64,000 nucleotides of DNA from Bacteroidales bacterium (GCA_016285455.1 JAEEQS010000004.1:62001-126000), one strand, 5' to 3'; positions 20,180-29,435 are shown, numbered from the stretch's first letter. Numbers and translations: made by a program. Notes: generated by a model from the letters alone, not told the origin.

Positions 20180-21920
20180 TATCTACTGTGTTAAAGAGTT
20201 GCTGTTGATATTTATTGAACTGCTCGCTCTTGAACTGCGAGAAGTTCATCTGTCTCATAATGTTGATCAGGTTCTTGAAGAAGGAAACGCATTTTTCGAA
20301 CCTTTCAAATTTGTAATCCCTGCTGCAGATATCCAGGACGAGGTCCAGCATATACTGTTGCCTGTCCAGAGGAGTCTGGCAGTCTATGGCGTCAAAGGCA
20401 TCCTGCTGGAGGAGAATGAAGTCCACCAGTTCGCTCTTCCAATAGCGGAGGTGGTATTCCATAGGAACGCCGTCGTCACCGAGGATGTTTATCTGGTCGT
20501 AGGCTTCCTTGCCCCTGAGAGTTATGTTCTTGGCCTTGAGCACTTTCTCCACCCATCCTTTTTCCATCTTCTGGTTGAAGAATTCTTCCATTTCAGGATA
20601 TTCCAGATACTTAGAGTATGAGTCTATAGGGTCTATAGCAGGGTAGCGTTTGCTGTCTGCTCGGTTCTGGCTAAGAGCGTAAAAACATCTTGCGCACTTC
20701 TTTGTAGACTCCGTTACAGGCTCCTTGAGGTTTCCGCCGGCAGGGGAAACGGTTCCCAGGAAGGTTACTGAACCTGTCTGGCCGTTGTTCAACACTACGA
20801 TTCCAGCCCTGGAGTAGAAGTTGGATATGATGGATGAAAGGTCAACAGGGAAAGCGTCTGCTCCAGGAAGCTCCTCCATACGGTTGCTCATCTCCCTGAG
20901 CGCCTGTGCCCATCTGGAAGTGGAGTCTGCGAGCAGCAGGACTTTGAGTCCCATTGCCCTGTAGTATTCACCGATGGTCATTGCCGTGTAAACGGAAGCC
21001 TCTCGGGCAGCTACAGGCATATTGGAAGTGTTGCAGATGATGGTTGTTCTCTCTATAAGCTTTCTTCCTGTTCTGGAATCGATGAGTTCAGGGAATTCCT
21101 TGAAGATTTCCACCACCTCGTTGGCTCTCTCTCCGCAGGCTGCCATAATAATCACGTCTGCTTCGGCCTGCTTTGCAATGGCGTGCTGGATAACGGTTTT
21201 GCCGCATCCGAAAGGGCCAGGGATAAAGCCGGTTCCGCCTTCTGCAATAGGGTTGAAGGTGTCTATGGCCCTTACTCCGGTTTCCATAATCCTGTAAGGG
21301 CGAGGCTTTTCCTTGAATCCTCCGATTGCTACCTTCACCGGCCATTTCTGCTGCATCGTGACTTTTACATCATCGCCTTTTGCATCGCAGAGAATGGCTA
21401 TGGTGTCTTCTACTGTGTAGCTTCCCTCTGGAACAATTTCTTTGACCGTATAGGTTCCCTTGAATGAGAACGGCACCATTATCTTGTGAGGCAGCCAGCT
21501 TTCCTTGACTTCTCCCAGCCAGTCTGCCGCAATTACCTTGTCTCCAGGCTTTGCGATAGGGGTGAATTCCCATTTCTTTGAAGAATCCAGCGCCGGAGTG
21601 TATTCTCCTCTTTGAAGGAAGACCTCCTGCATTGTGGCAAGATTGTCCTGCAAGCCGTCGTAATTGCTTGAAAGAAGGCCAGGTCCCAGAGTCACTTCCA
21701 GCATTTTGCCCTCGAATTCCACATTGCATCCGACCTTGAGGCCGCGAGTGCTTTCATATACCTGTACCGAGGCGTTTGCTCCGTTTACCTTGATAACTTC
21801 CGCCATCAGCTTTACCCCGTTCAGGTCTATGAAGCACAGTTCGTTCTGCGCAACAGGACCGTCTACTTCTACGGTCACCAGGTTGGAAACAATGCCCGTT
21901 ACTTTACCCGTTGTTCTCAT
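20169..21920 (-). CDS. ntpA: V-type ATPase catalytic subunit A
   Basis: A 583-residue catalytic chain. The Walker A loop GPFGCGKT is at residues 235-242, after the roughly 90-residue non-homologous insertion that marks V/A-type A subunits. GERANEV (arm region), LLADSTSRWAQALRE (Walker B and switch) and SPAGGN follow in the expected order. It hydrolyses or makes ATP while driving ion movement through K and I. It overlaps the DUF2764 gene by 17 bases. Confidence 0.96.
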   Translation of the reverse strand: MRTTGKVTGIVSNLVTVEVDGPVAQNELCFIDLNGVKLMAEVIKVNGANASVQVYESTRGLKVGCNVEFEGKMLEVTLGPGLLSSNYDGLQDNLATMQEVFLQRGEYTPALDSSKKWEFTPIAKPGDKVIAADWLGEVKESWLPHKIMVPFSFKGTYTVKEIVPEGSYTVEDTIAILCDAKGDDVKVTMQQKWPVKVAIGGFKEKPRPYRIMETGVRAIDTFNPIAEGGTGFIPGPFGCGKTVIQHAIAKQAEADVIIMAACGERANEVVEIFKEFPELIDSRTGRKLIERTTIICNTSNMPVAAREASVYTAMTIGEYYRAMGLKVLLLADSTSRWAQALREMSNRMEELPGADAFPVDLSSIISNFYSRAGIVVLNNGQTGSVTFLGTVSPAGGNLKEPVTESTKKCARCFYALSQNRADSKRYPAIDPIDSYSKYLEYPEMEEFFNQKMEKGWVEKVLKAKNITLRGKEAYDQINILGDDGVPMEYHLRYWKSELVDFILLQQDAFDAIDCQTPLDRQQYMLDLVLDICSRDYKFERFEKCVSFFKNLINIMRQMNFSQFKSEQFNKYQQQLFNTVDNVL

Positions 21921-22581
21921 CTATGGTGTATTTCAATTTTTGTTTGTCAAATGTTCCTCTTACTTCTGCAACCAGTTTGCGGAAAAGGTGCTTTCCTTCT
22001 CCGGCGTCCAGCTTCAGCCACCGGTCTACCAGATGCCCCTTTGCCAGAAAAGCCAGTATGCAGTCTATGTTGAAAAAGTCCAGTGTGGTGAATGCGTTTA
22101 TCTTGTCCCACTTGTATTCGTCCAGATGCTTTTCCTTTGCAACTATGTTTTCCTCCGCAAACAGAGAAGATAGCGCCTGGCGGTCTGATGCCAATAAATC
22201 TGCTTCTGTATCAGAAGGTTCAACATAATCTCCATAAGGGTCTGGTTCAAGTTCAATCTGATACCTTTTGGCAAGTTCTTCAGCCTTCTGAGGAGGATAA
22301 AGCCTTTGTGAAGCGGAAGAGACCATAAGATTCCTTACCTGGCGGTCCAGCTTGCTGTAGAGCCTTGTAAGGCGGCTGGAGCTAGACTGCGCTTTCTGGT
22401 AATATTCCTTATCCAGATTGCCTCCGTCAAAAATCCGGCAGAAGAAATCTATGGCCTCAATGTCTTTTTGGGAACACTGTGCCTTGATCTCTTCCTTAAT
22501 CTTGGCAAGGTTGAAAGAACGGTCTTCTCCTCCTTTGGAAAGAACTGGAAGAGACGCAATTATATAGTGATAATTATTCAC
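21904..22581 (-). CDS. DUF2764 protein of the V-ATPase operon, probable C-like subunit
   Basis: A 225-residue soluble, helix-rich protein. DUF2764 proteins are found between the E and A genes in V-ATPase operons of Bacteroidota, spirochaetes and chlamydiae; no biochemical role is established. No gene for the usual C (AC39) or F subunit is seen here. This protein begins NNYHYIIASLPVL and holds charged helices, a size range and position that make it a candidate for the socket between ring and shaft. That role is inference. It overlaps subunit E by 8 bases and A by 17. Confidence 0.82.
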   Translation of the reverse strand: MNNYHYIIASLPVLSKGGEDRSFNLAKIKEEIKAQCSQKDIEAIDFFCRIFDGGNLDKEYYQKAQSSSSRLTRLYSKLDRQVRNLMVSSASQRLYPPQKAEELAKRYQIELEPDPYGDYVEPSDTEADLLASDRQALSSLFAEENIVAKEKHLDEYKWDKINAFTTLDFFNIDCILAFLAKGHLVDRWLKLDAGEGKHLFRKLVAEVRGTFDKQKLKYTIDENNG

Positions 22582-23185
22582 CGAAAATAAGTTTTCTGGT
22601 TTTTGGCCTTATATACTCAGCGATGATTTTCTCGAATGAGTCATTGCTGAAATCGATGAAATAACCGCTGCCCTTCTGGCTAACCTTGAAGCCTGCTCCA
22701 AGGTCTTTGGAGAAACTTACGTCCAGGCCTTTGGAGAAAGAAGAAGCAATCTCGGAACTAAGGAAACCAGACAATTTCTCCTTCATTGACTCAGGAAGCA
22801 CCAGGTCAAGCCCAGTAGCTTCTTTGTCTGCGCCAAAGGCGGAAACAACCGTCTTTATCAGGCTCTGCATAAACTCTGATGAAGAAAGAGCCTCTTTTAC
22901 CGGAGCGGAAACTGCCTGCATCCTTACTGCTCCCTCAATGTCCTGCTTGATCTGGGAAAGAGCCTGGCGTGAAGCGGTCTTGATGTCTCCTTCTGCCTTG
23001 GCCTTGAGATCAGAACATTCCTTCTGGGTTTTCTCCTTTAGAAGCCTGCATTCTTCCTTTGCATCGGCGAGCATCTTTTCAGACTCTTCCTTTGCGCTTT
23101 TGAGCAAAGCCTCAGCCTCCTGCTTACCCTTTGCAAGCCCCTCGTTATAGAGCTTTTCGGTAAGTTGTTGCAATTTATCCTGCAT
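22574..23185 (-). CDS. ntpE: V-type ATPase peripheral-stalk subunit E
   Basis: A 203-residue subunit with a long N-terminal helix (about residues 1-105) rich in Lys, Glu and Ala and a mixed C-terminal domain, the plan of stalk subunit E. No partner G/H gene is seen nearby. The start at 23185 is chosen because homology begins at MQDKLQQL and the promoter lies just upstream. It is the first gene of the V-ATPase operon. Confidence 0.88.
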   Translation of the reverse strand: MQDKLQQLTEKLYNEGLAKGKQEAEALLKSAKEESEKMLADAKEECRLLKEKTQKECSDLKAKAEGDIKTASRQALSQIKQDIEGAVRMQAVSAPVKEALSSSEFMQSLIKTVVSAFGADKEATGLDLVLPESMKEKLSGFLSSEIASSFSKGLDVSFSKDLGAGFKVSQKGSGYFIDFSNDSFEKIIAEYIRPKTRKLIFGE

Positions 23186-23214
23186 ATAGATAAGTATATT
23201 AGCTGTTAAAGCAA

Positions 23215-23245
23215 CAAATTTAATAAATATCGCCTTAATTTGAAA
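23215..23245 (-). promoter_or_regulatory. V-ATPase operon promoter (TTTC - 19 nt - TAAATTTG)
   Basis: The minus strand carries TTTC (23242-23245, one mismatch from TTTG), a 19-base spacer and a perfect -7 TAAATTTG (23215-23222), 30 bases before the subunit E start. Confidence 0.65.
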
Positions 23246-23256
23246 GCATATAAACA

Positions 23257-23287
23257 CAAAAACGGAAGCCTTTGACCTCCGTTTTTG
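23257..23287 (-). terminator. intrinsic terminator after the decarboxylase operon
   Basis: A 10-base stem (CAAAAACGGA with TCCGTTTTTG) with an 11-base loop lies 22 bases past the oadB stop, and the arms supply a T run on the minus strand. It separates the decarboxylase operon from the V-ATPase promoter. Confidence 0.75.
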
Positions 23288-23309
23288 CATATTTCAATAT
23301 GTCAGCCGG

Positions 23310-24461
23310 TTAGCTTAGGAATCCGAGAAGGATACCGGCAGCTACGGCACTTCCGATTACGCCGGCCACGTTAGGGCCCATAGCGTGCATCAGAAGGAAG
23401 TTTGTAGGGTCGTATTTCAGGCCCTGAACATAAGATACCCTTGCTGAGTCAGGAACTGCAGAAACGCCTGAATTGCCAATCAGAGGATTCAGCTTCTTGC
23501 CTTCCTTGAGGAAGAGGTTCAGGATCTTGCAGAAGAGTACTCCAGCGAAAGTAGCAACCACGAACGAAGCAGCTCCGAGGGCGAAAATCAGGATAGATGA
23601 GCCCTGGAGGAACTTGTCTGCCTGGGTGGAGCATCCTACGGTAACACCGATCAGGATAACCACGATATCGTTCAGAGGACCTCTTGCGGTCTCGGCAAGG
23701 CGTCTGGTTACTCCACTCTCCTTGAGCAGGTTGCCGAAGAACAGCATACCGAGCAGAGGAATGCCTGAAGGAACGATGAACGCTGTAATCAGGAAGCCCA
23801 CGATAGGGAAGACTATCTTCTCCTGCTGGGAAACTGGCCTTGGAGCAGCCATTCTGATAAGCCTCTCCTTCTTGGTGGTCAGAAGCCTCATAATAGGCGG
23901 CTGGATGACAGGCACGAGGGCCATATAAGAATAGGCCGATACGGAGATAGCTCCAATCAGGTCCGGTGCAAGCTTTCCGGAGAGGAAGATAGCGGTAGGG
24001 CCGTCTGCGCCTCCGATAATGCCGATTGCGCCTGCTTCAGCCGGAGTGAATCCCAGTGCCAGAGCGCCGGCGTATGCGGCAAAGATACCGAACTGTGCGG
24101 CAGCGCCTACAAGCAAGAGCTTAGGGTTGGAAATCAAGGCGGAGAAGTCCGTCATAGCGCCAATGCCAAGGAAGATAAGAGGAGGATAGAAGCCTCTTCT
24201 TACACCCTGGTAGAGAATGTTCAGAACGGAACCGTCTTCATAGATTCCAACCTGCATTCCCGGGAAGAGAGGGATGTTGCCGATAATCATGCCGAATCCG
24301 ATAGGAATCAGCAGGAGCGGCTCCCAGTCTTTCTTGATTGCCAGGTAAATGAAAACCAGACCTATCAGTATCATCACAATGTGTCCGAAAGTCGCGTTGG
24401 CGAATCCGGTATACTGGACGAACTGCTTGAGGTTGGCTACAAGATTAGATTCCAGAATCAT
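23310..24461 (-). CDS. oadB: sodium-translocating decarboxylase, membrane beta subunit
   Basis: A 383-residue protein with about ten hydrophobic segments. The GIIGGADGPTAIF loop with D153 matches the sodium- and proton-carrying Asp of characterised beta subunits (D203 in Klebsiella OadB). It decarboxylates carboxybiotin and uses the energy to pump Na+ out. It is the last gene of the operon with the biotin carrier, the OadG-like subunit and the carboxyltransferase; with the epimerase upstream, methylmalonyl-CoA is the likely substrate (MmdB). Confidence 0.93.
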   Translation of the reverse strand: MILESNLVANLKQFVQYTGFANATFGHIVMILIGLVFIYLAIKKDWEPLLLIPIGFGMIIGNIPLFPGMQVGIYEDGSVLNILYQGVRRGFYPPLIFLGIGAMTDFSALISNPKLLLVGAAAQFGIFAAYAGALALGFTPAEAGAIGIIGGADGPTAIFLSGKLAPDLIGAISVSAYSYMALVPVIQPPIMRLLTTKKERLIRMAAPRPVSQQEKIVFPIVGFLITAFIVPSGIPLLGMLFFGNLLKESGVTRRLAETARGPLNDIVVILIGVTVGCSTQADKFLQGSSILIFALGAASFVVATFAGVLFCKILNLFLKEGKKLNPLIGNSGVSAVPDSARVSYVQGLKYDPTNFLLMHAMGPNVAGVIGSAVAAGILLGFLS

Positions 24462-24471
24462 AATCAGACAA

Positions 24472-24846
24472 TTAACCGATTACTACAAGTACGTCTCCCT
24501 CGAGAACTGAGTCGGTCTTCTTGACCTTTATTTCCTTGATAACTCCGTCTGCGGTAGCCTCGATTACGTTCTCCATCTTCATGGCCTCGAGAACTATTAC
24601 CTTGTCGCCCTTCTTGACTGCGTCGCCTTCCTTAACTGCAACGTCCAGGATAACACCAGGAAGAGGGGAAGTGACTTTAGTTCCGCCTGCAGATGCAGGT
24701 GCTGAAGGAGCGGATGCAGGTTTTGGTCCGGCTGCCGGAGCTGCAGAAGGTGCAGGAGCTGCGCTAACGCTGGTTACGGTTCCGCCAACTTCTTCGATTT
24801 CAACTTTGTACTCGTTTCCGTTTACTTTGATCTTATATTCTTTCAT
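24472..24846 (-). CDS. mmdC: biotin carrier protein of methylmalonyl-CoA decarboxylase
   Basis: A 124-residue protein. A short N-terminal beta region leads to a flexible Ala/Pro linker (about 29-54) and a biotinyl domain with K90 in EAMKMEN as the biotin site. It carries CO2 from the carboxyltransferase to the beta subunit. It lies 10 bases before oadB and 26 after the OadG-like gene. Confidence 0.92.
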   Translation of the reverse strand: MKEYKIKVNGNEYKVEIEEVGGTVTSVSAAPAPSAAPAAGPKPASAPSAPASAGGTKVTSPLPGVILDVAVKEGDAVKKGDKVIVLEAMKMENVIEATADGVIKEIKVKKTDSVLEGDVLVVIG

Positions 24847-24872
24847 GATCGTATGATTTGCTGATTGTTAGA

Positions 24873-25859
24873 TTATTTTCCGGGATCTTGTTTAAGTGTC
24901 AGGCTTCTGGCGCCCCAAGGAGAGTTGCGCAGAAGATCCTGGTTAAAGGTAAGGACATTGCTTTCCACATCGTGAATACCGCTGTCTACACCGTTCTGAT
25001 ACATATGGCAGGCTATCGCTATAGCGGCAATTATTTCCTCGTTAATAGCTCCGTCTGCAGGAATCTTTGCAGCTGAGGCTGCAGGTGCAGCAGGAGCATT
25101 CTTTGCCGCTTTTTCCTCGGCCTGCTTCTTGATGGCGCGCTTTCCTATCTGCCTGAAACACAGGTAGAGGATAATAAGACAGAGGAATACAGTACCCATT
25201 GCTGTAACAGCTAGAATGCCGCCCCAAGGGTCCATATCTTTCATCTTCTCGCTCTTGGTCTCGACTCTGGTTGTAACATTGGTGCTGCCAGGAGTAGGGT
25301 GGTTAAGAATAGAGAAACCTCCATCCTCAGCGATTTTCTTGTCCACAGAATTTTTGCGGGCAGACTGCTTGCTCCAATTTATTGGCTCGTGCTTTCCCTC
25401 TCCGTCTACATATCTTCCATAGGACTGGTCAGCTCCCATCTGAGGAAGCTCAATCTCGTCCAGAAGAGTCGTTCCGTCTGTAGAATAGAGGTAGAGGTTC
25501 TTGACACCGTCGAGAGTGAAATTCATATGGAAGACTCCCTTGTTAGGCTGGCCGTCCGCATACAATATAAAGTATTTTCTAAGCGGAACCTGGGTAGCGG
25601 TGTTGCCCTTAGGAATCATGTACTTGGTAGGATTGGCCTTGTCGTCAGTCAGATAGAACCCTGCCACGTCTACCATTCCGTAGGCCGTGTTGAAGAGTTC
25701 CACCCAGCCGCACCTGTCTCCGTTCTCATCCTGGAGACCTGAGACGTTGGATACCTGAACCTCGTTGATCCTGATATCCACCGGACTCTGGGCCTTGGCA
25801 AAAGAAGAAGCCAGAAGCAGACAGGCCAATGTGAATACTGATAATATCTTCTTCATCAC
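24873..25859 (-). CDS. OadG-family subunit fused to an N-terminal lamin-tail domain
   Basis: A 328-residue protein. A signal peptide ends near residue 23. A lamin-tail (LTD) beta domain covers about 25-150 (INEVQVSN...GWVELFN...GFYLTDD). One membrane helix (about 218-240) and an Ala/Pro/Lys-rich cytoplasmic tail follow, the plan of the gamma/delta subunit that assembles decarboxylase complexes. The LTD would sit in the periplasm, an addition not found in Klebsiella OadG. It lies between the carboxyltransferase (8 bases) and the biotin carrier. Confidence 0.82.
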   Translation of the reverse strand: MMKKILSVFTLACLLLASSFAKAQSPVDIRINEVQVSNVSGLQDENGDRCGWVELFNTAYGMVDVAGFYLTDDKANPTKYMIPKGNTATQVPLRKYFILYADGQPNKGVFHMNFTLDGVKNLYLYSTDGTTLLDEIELPQMGADQSYGRYVDGEGKHEPINWSKQSARKNSVDKKIAEDGGFSILNHPTPGSTNVTTRVETKSEKMKDMDPWGGILAVTAMGTVFLCLIILYLCFRQIGKRAIKKQAEEKAAKNAPAAPAASAAKIPADGAINEEIIAAIAIACHMYQNGVDSGIHDVESNVLTFNQDLLRNSPWGARSLTLKQDPGK

Positions 25860-25867
25860 CTTATTCT

Positions 25868-27418
25868 TTAGAGTGGAAGGTTATCGTGTTTCTTGGCAGG
25901 GTTTGTCAGCCTCTTGTTCTCGAGCTGGTGAAGGGCGCGGATAACTCTGAAGCGAGTGTTTCTTGGCTCAATCACATCGTCGATATAACCATACTTGGCT
26001 GCGTTGTAAGGGTTTGCGAATGCATCCCTGTATTCTTTCTCCTTCTCTGCCTTGAAAGCGTTCACGTCCTGAGCCTCTTTCATTTCCTTACCGTAGAGGA
26101 TCTCGATAGCTCCGCTAGGACCCATAACGGCGATCTCTGCATTAGGCCAAGCGTAGTTGATGTCTCCTCTCAGATGCTTGGAGCTCATAACGCAGTATGC
26201 TCCGCCGTATGCCTTTCTCAGTACCACGGTGATCTTTGGAACGGTAGCCTCTCCGAAAGCGTACAGAAGCTTTGCTCCGTGGAGAATAATACCGTTGTAT
26301 TCCTGCTGGGTTCCAGGGAGGAAGCCTGGCACGTCCTCAAGGGTGAGGATAGGGATGTTGAATGCGTCGCAGAAGCGTACGAACCTTGCTCCCTTGCGGC
26401 TGGAGTTGGAATCGAGCACGCCGGCCAGAACAGACGGTTGGTTGGCAACGATACCAACTGCAATACCGTCGAACCTTGCAAATCCCACGATGAGGCTCTT
26501 TGCGTAATCCTTGTGAACTTCAAGGAATTTGCCGTCATCAACAATATGATGAATGACATCATACATATTGTAAGGCTTGTTAGGATTGTCTGGAATAATC
26601 TCGTTAAGGGCGTCATCCATACGGTTGATAGGGTCGTTGGTAGGAACCAGAGGAGTCTTCTCCAGGTTGTTCTGAGGAAGATATGAAAGCAGATCCTTAA
26701 TGGTCTGGATTCCTATTTCCTCGTTGTCAACTGCAAAGTGGGCTACACCGGACTTGCTTGCGTGAACGCTTGCACCGCCAAGGGTTTCCTGGGTAACGTC
26801 TTCTCCGAGAACGCTCTTAACAACCTTAGGACCAGTAAGGAACATATAGCTGCCTTTGGACATAATGTTGAAGTCCGTAAGTGCCGGGGAATAAACGGCG
26901 CCACCAGCACAAGGGCCGAAAATAGCAGAAATCTGAGGGATTACGCCGCTGGCCAGAATGTTCCTCTGGAAAATATCTGTATATCCTGCAAGGGCGTTTA
27001 CGCCTTCCTGGATACGTGCTCCGCCGGAGTCGTTGATTCCGATAACAGGAGCGCCAACCTTCATAGCGATATCCATCACCTTGCAAATCTTCTGGGCGAA
27101 TGTTTCGCTGAGAGAACCTCCCAATACGGTGAAATCCTGGGCGAAAACATACACGAGCCTGCCGCCGATGGTACCGTATCCGGTTACAACTCCATCGCCG
27201 AGAACGTGATTCTTCTCCATTCCGAAGTTGGTGCAGCGGTGGGTTACGAACATATCGAATTCCTCAAAGCTGCCCTCGTCAAGAAGCATTGCGATTCTTT
27301 CTCTGGCCGTGTATTTTCCTTTTTCGTGCTGAGAGTCGATCCTTTTCTGACCGCCGCCCATACGCGCTTTTTCCCTTAGGGATATCAACGCTTTAACTTG
27401 TTCGAGCTGCTGACTCAT
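25868..27418 (-). CDS. mmdA: methylmalonyl-CoA decarboxylase/acyl-CoA carboxylase carboxyltransferase subunit
   Basis: A 516-residue carboxyltransferase with two crotonase-like halves. The acyl-CoA oxyanion region ([28 protein letters not shown]) is in the first half and [15 protein letters not shown] with [11 protein letters not shown] in the second. It moves the carboxyl group from methylmalonyl-CoA to biotin. Grouping with oadB, and no biotin carboxylase gene nearby, favour the decarboxylase direction. It lies 22 bases after the epimerase. Confidence 0.92.
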   Translation of the reverse strand: MSQQLEQVKALISLREKARMGGGQKRIDSQHEKGKYTARERIAMLLDEGSFEEFDMFVTHRCTNFGMEKNHVLGDGVVTGYGTIGGRLVYVFAQDFTVLGGSLSETFAQKICKVMDIAMKVGAPVIGINDSGGARIQEGVNALAGYTDIFQRNILASGVIPQISAIFGPCAGGAVYSPALTDFNIMSKGSYMFLTGPKVVKSVLGEDVTQETLGGASVHASKSGVAHFAVDNEEIGIQTIKDLLSYLPQNNLEKTPLVPTNDPINRMDDALNEIIPDNPNKPYNMYDVIHHIVDDGKFLEVHKDYAKSLIVGFARFDGIAVGIVANQPSVLAGVLDSNSSRKGARFVRFCDAFNIPILTLEDVPGFLPGTQQEYNGIILHGAKLLYAFGEATVPKITVVLRKAYGGAYCVMSSKHLRGDINYAWPNAEIAVMGPSGAIEILYGKEMKEAQDVNAFKAEKEKEYRDAFANPYNAAKYGYIDDVIEPRNTRFRVIRALHQLENKRLTNPAKKHDNLPL

Positions 27419-27440
27419 AACTGTCTATAGATTTGTTTGA

Positions 27441-27854
27441 TTATTTCTTGTTAGGATCCTCGCAGATCTCAGTGAGAACACCGTGAGTTGATTTTGGATG
27501 AAGGAATGCTATATTCAGACCTTCTGCGCCCTTTCTAGGAGTCTTGTCGATCAGCCTTACGCCCTTGCCTTCAAGTTCTGTAAGGCAGGTCTGTACAGAT
27601 GGAGTGGAGAAGGCAATGTGATGGATGCCCTCGCCTCTTTTCTCTATGAACTTGGCGATAGTTCCCTCAGGATCTGTGCTTTCCAGAAGCTCAAGCTTTG
27701 TCTGGCCAATCTTGAAGAAGGCAGTCTTAACCTTCTGGTCCTTTACTTCCTCGATTGAGTAGCATTTCAGACCGAGCATTTCTTCATAATAAGGGATAGC
27801 CTCTTCCAGGGAATTAACGGCAATCCCAAGATGTTCTATATGAGTAAGTTCCAT
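27441..27854 (-). CDS. mce: methylmalonyl-CoA epimerase
   Basis: A 137-residue vicinal-oxygen-chelate protein with two beta-alpha-beta modules. Metal ligands are visible as H8 (THIEHLGIAV), His in GIHHIAF near 78 and a Glu near 128 (LTEIC). It converts R- and S-methylmalonyl-CoA, linking the mutase to the decarboxylase that follows. It is the first gene of the propionate operon. I could not find a clear -7 box in the bases before it. Confidence 0.93.
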   Translation of the reverse strand: MELTHIEHLGIAVNSLEEAIPYYEEMLGLKCYSIEEVKDQKVKTAFFKIGQTKLELLESTDPEGTIAKFIEKRGEGIHHIAFSTPSVQTCLTELEGKGVRLIDKTPRKGAEGLNIAFLHPKSTHGVLTEICEDPNKK

Positions 27855-27895
27855 AATTTATGATTTTTAAAGTAACATATTTCCAATAAACTGAA

Positions 27896-27914
27896 AAAGC
27901 CCGCTTGGGGCTTT
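27896..27914 (-). terminator. intrinsic terminator after yebC
   Basis: A 7-base perfect stem (AAAGCCC with GGGCTTT) with a 5-base loop. On the minus strand GGGCTTTTT gives the T run. It lies 18 bases past the yebC stop. Confidence 0.75.
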
Positions 27915-27931
27915 CTCGGGGGCATTATCCC

Positions 27932-28672
27932 TTATTCAGAAAGGTCTAGAGTATGATAGACGTTCTGAACGTCGTCGTCATTCTCTATTCTCTCTATCAG
28001 TTTCTCGTTTTCCAGCCGCTGTTCCTCAGGAAGTTTCTTCAGATCCACGGTAGGGATTCTTTCAAATCCTCCGCTTACTATTGTATATCCCTTTTCCTCT
28101 ATGTATTTCTGGATATCGCCAAAGGATTTGTAAGCTCCATAGATTATTACAGTCTTGTTCCCGTCATCGTCCTCTTCGCTGAAGACCTCGTCTGCGCCAT
28201 AGTCTATAAGCTCTAGTTCGAGTTCATCCAAATCAATCGGATCCTTCTCGCTCTTAATCTTGAAGACGCATTTGTGCTCGAACATAAACTCTACGCTGCC
28301 GCTGGTTCCAAGGGTTCCGTTGTACTTGTTGAAGTAGCTGCGGATGTTGGCCACGGTACGTGTATGATTGTCTGTAGCGGTTTCTATAAGGTAGGCGATT
28401 CCGCCAGGGCCGTATCCTTCGTAAACTATTTCCTGGAAATCGCTCTGGTCCTTTTCTACGGCTCTCTTTATTGCCCTGTCTATATTCTCCTTAGGCATAT
28501 TTTCGCTCTTTGCCGTCTGGATAATGGTTCTCAGGGTAGGGTTGTAGTCCGGATCTGGACCTCCGTTCTTTGCTGCAATCGTGATTTCTTTTCCGAGGCG
28601 GGTAAAGACGCGGGCCATATTGCCCCATCTCTTGAATTTCCTCTCTTTCCTGAATTCAAACGCTCTTCCCAT
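27932..28672 (-). CDS. yebC: YebC/PmpR family protein
   Basis: A 246-residue protein of the YebC/PmpR family (TACO1). The N-terminus (MGRAFEFRK...ARVFTRLGKEI) and the YEGYGPGGIA motif near residue 83 are diagnostic. Members were described as DNA-binding regulators, and recent work shows they relieve ribosome stalling at proline stretches; both views are from the family. It follows the TPR gene by 8 bases. Confidence 0.93.
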   Translation of the reverse strand: MGRAFEFRKERKFKRWGNMARVFTRLGKEITIAAKNGGPDPDYNPTLRTIIQTAKSENMPKENIDRAIKRAVEKDQSDFQEIVYEGYGPGGIAYLIETATDNHTRTVANIRSYFNKYNGTLGTSGSVEFMFEHKCVFKIKSEKDPIDLDELELELIDYGADEVFSEEDDDGNKTVIIYGAYKSFGDIQKYIEEKGYTIVSGGFERIPTVDLKKLPEEQRLENEKLIERIENDDDVQNVYHTLDLSE

Positions 28673-28680
28673 AGTCCGGA

Positions 28681-29364
28681 TTATTTGGCGCCAAGAGCTT
28701 CTGCCCTTGCAATGTACTTGTCAATTTCCTGTCCTTCAGGAGACTGGGCATACTCATTCTTGATTTTGTCGTAAGCGGCAAGAGCCTTTCCGTATTCTCC
28801 GAGTTCCTCGTAGCAGATGCCGGCCTTCAGAAGATATCCTGCGCTGAAGATGTTGTTGCTCAGCTGAGCTGCTTCCTCAAACCAGGAAACGGCTCCTTTG
28901 ATGTCGTCTTTGCCAACCAGAGCGTCTCCGATGCAGCATTTTGCTTTTGCGGCCAGAATCCTGTCTTTGCTGGAGTACTTCTTCAGGTATTCTATTGCCT
29001 GGTCATATTCTCCAAGGCGGAGGCAGCAGACACCGGCGTCGAAATAAGCGGCCATACCAGCGTTCTTGCCGTATTTTTCTATGATCTGCTTCAGACCGAG
29101 AGCGTTTCCGTCTCCGTTGAGAGCCAGGTTGAAGGAATCAGTCTTGAAATAACGCTCAGCCACGAAAAGCTGGTTAACTGCCTCCTTCTGCTTAGGGATC
29201 ATTATGTAGTTGCGGTAAACGAAAATAAGGGCTGCCAGAATGATCAATCCTCCCGCCACATATCCAATGGTCTTCTTGTTTTTCTCGAAGAACATTTCCG
29301 TCTTTGATAGGGCCTCGGCCACATTTGCCTTAGGCTCAGAGCTTTCTTTGTAGTTTTTAGCCAT
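28681..29364 (-). CDS. membrane-anchored TPR protein
   Basis: A 227-residue protein with a short cytoplasmic N-terminus, one membrane helix (about 34-53) and a C-terminal domain of about four tetratricopeptide-like helix pairs (for example GEYDQAIEYLKKY and ELGEYGKALAAYDKI). The plan resembles YfgM/BamD-like periplasmic scaffold proteins. No partner can be named from context. It is the first gene of a two-gene operon with yebC and is divergent from recF. Confidence 0.82.
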   Translation of the reverse strand: MAKNYKESSEPKANVAEALSKTEMFFEKNKKTIGYVAGGLIILAALIFVYRNYIMIPKQKEAVNQLFVAERYFKTDSFNLALNGDGNALGLKQIIEKYGKNAGMAAYFDAGVCCLRLGEYDQAIEYLKKYSSKDRILAAKAKCCIGDALVGKDDIKGAVSWFEEAAQLSNNIFSAGYLLKAGICYEELGEYGKALAAYDKIKNEYAQSPEGQEIDKYIARAEALGAK

Positions 29365-29389
29365 TTTTGTTAAGATTTTTTGCGAAGTG

Positions 29390-29397
29390 CAAATTTA
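29390..29397 (-). promoter_or_regulatory. -7 promoter box (TAAATTTG) of the TPR-yebC operon
   Basis: The minus strand reads TAAATTTG, a perfect -7 match, 25 bases before the TPR gene start. It faces the recF promoter box 13 bases away. Confidence 0.6.
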
Positions 29398-29410
29398 CGG
29401 ATAAAAATTC

Positions 29411-29418
29411 TAATTTTG
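29411..29418 (+). promoter_or_regulatory. -7 promoter box (TAATTTTG) of the recF operon
   Basis: TAATTTTG matches TAnnTTTG and ends 17 bases before the recF ATG at 29436, giving a very short leader. Confidence 0.55.
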
Positions 29419-29435
29419 CAATAGTTTTCAACGAT

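Noticed and set aside
25886-26686. A 266-codon open frame on the plus strand
   Set aside because: It is antisense to the well-supported carboxyltransferase gene and shows no motif.
26738-27379. A 213-codon open frame on the plus strand
   Set aside because: It is antisense to the N-terminal half of the carboxyltransferase gene. No domain seen.
29378-29418. TTTG at 29379-29382 as the -33 box of recF
   Set aside because: The spacer to the -7 box would be 28 bases, well over the usual 19-21.
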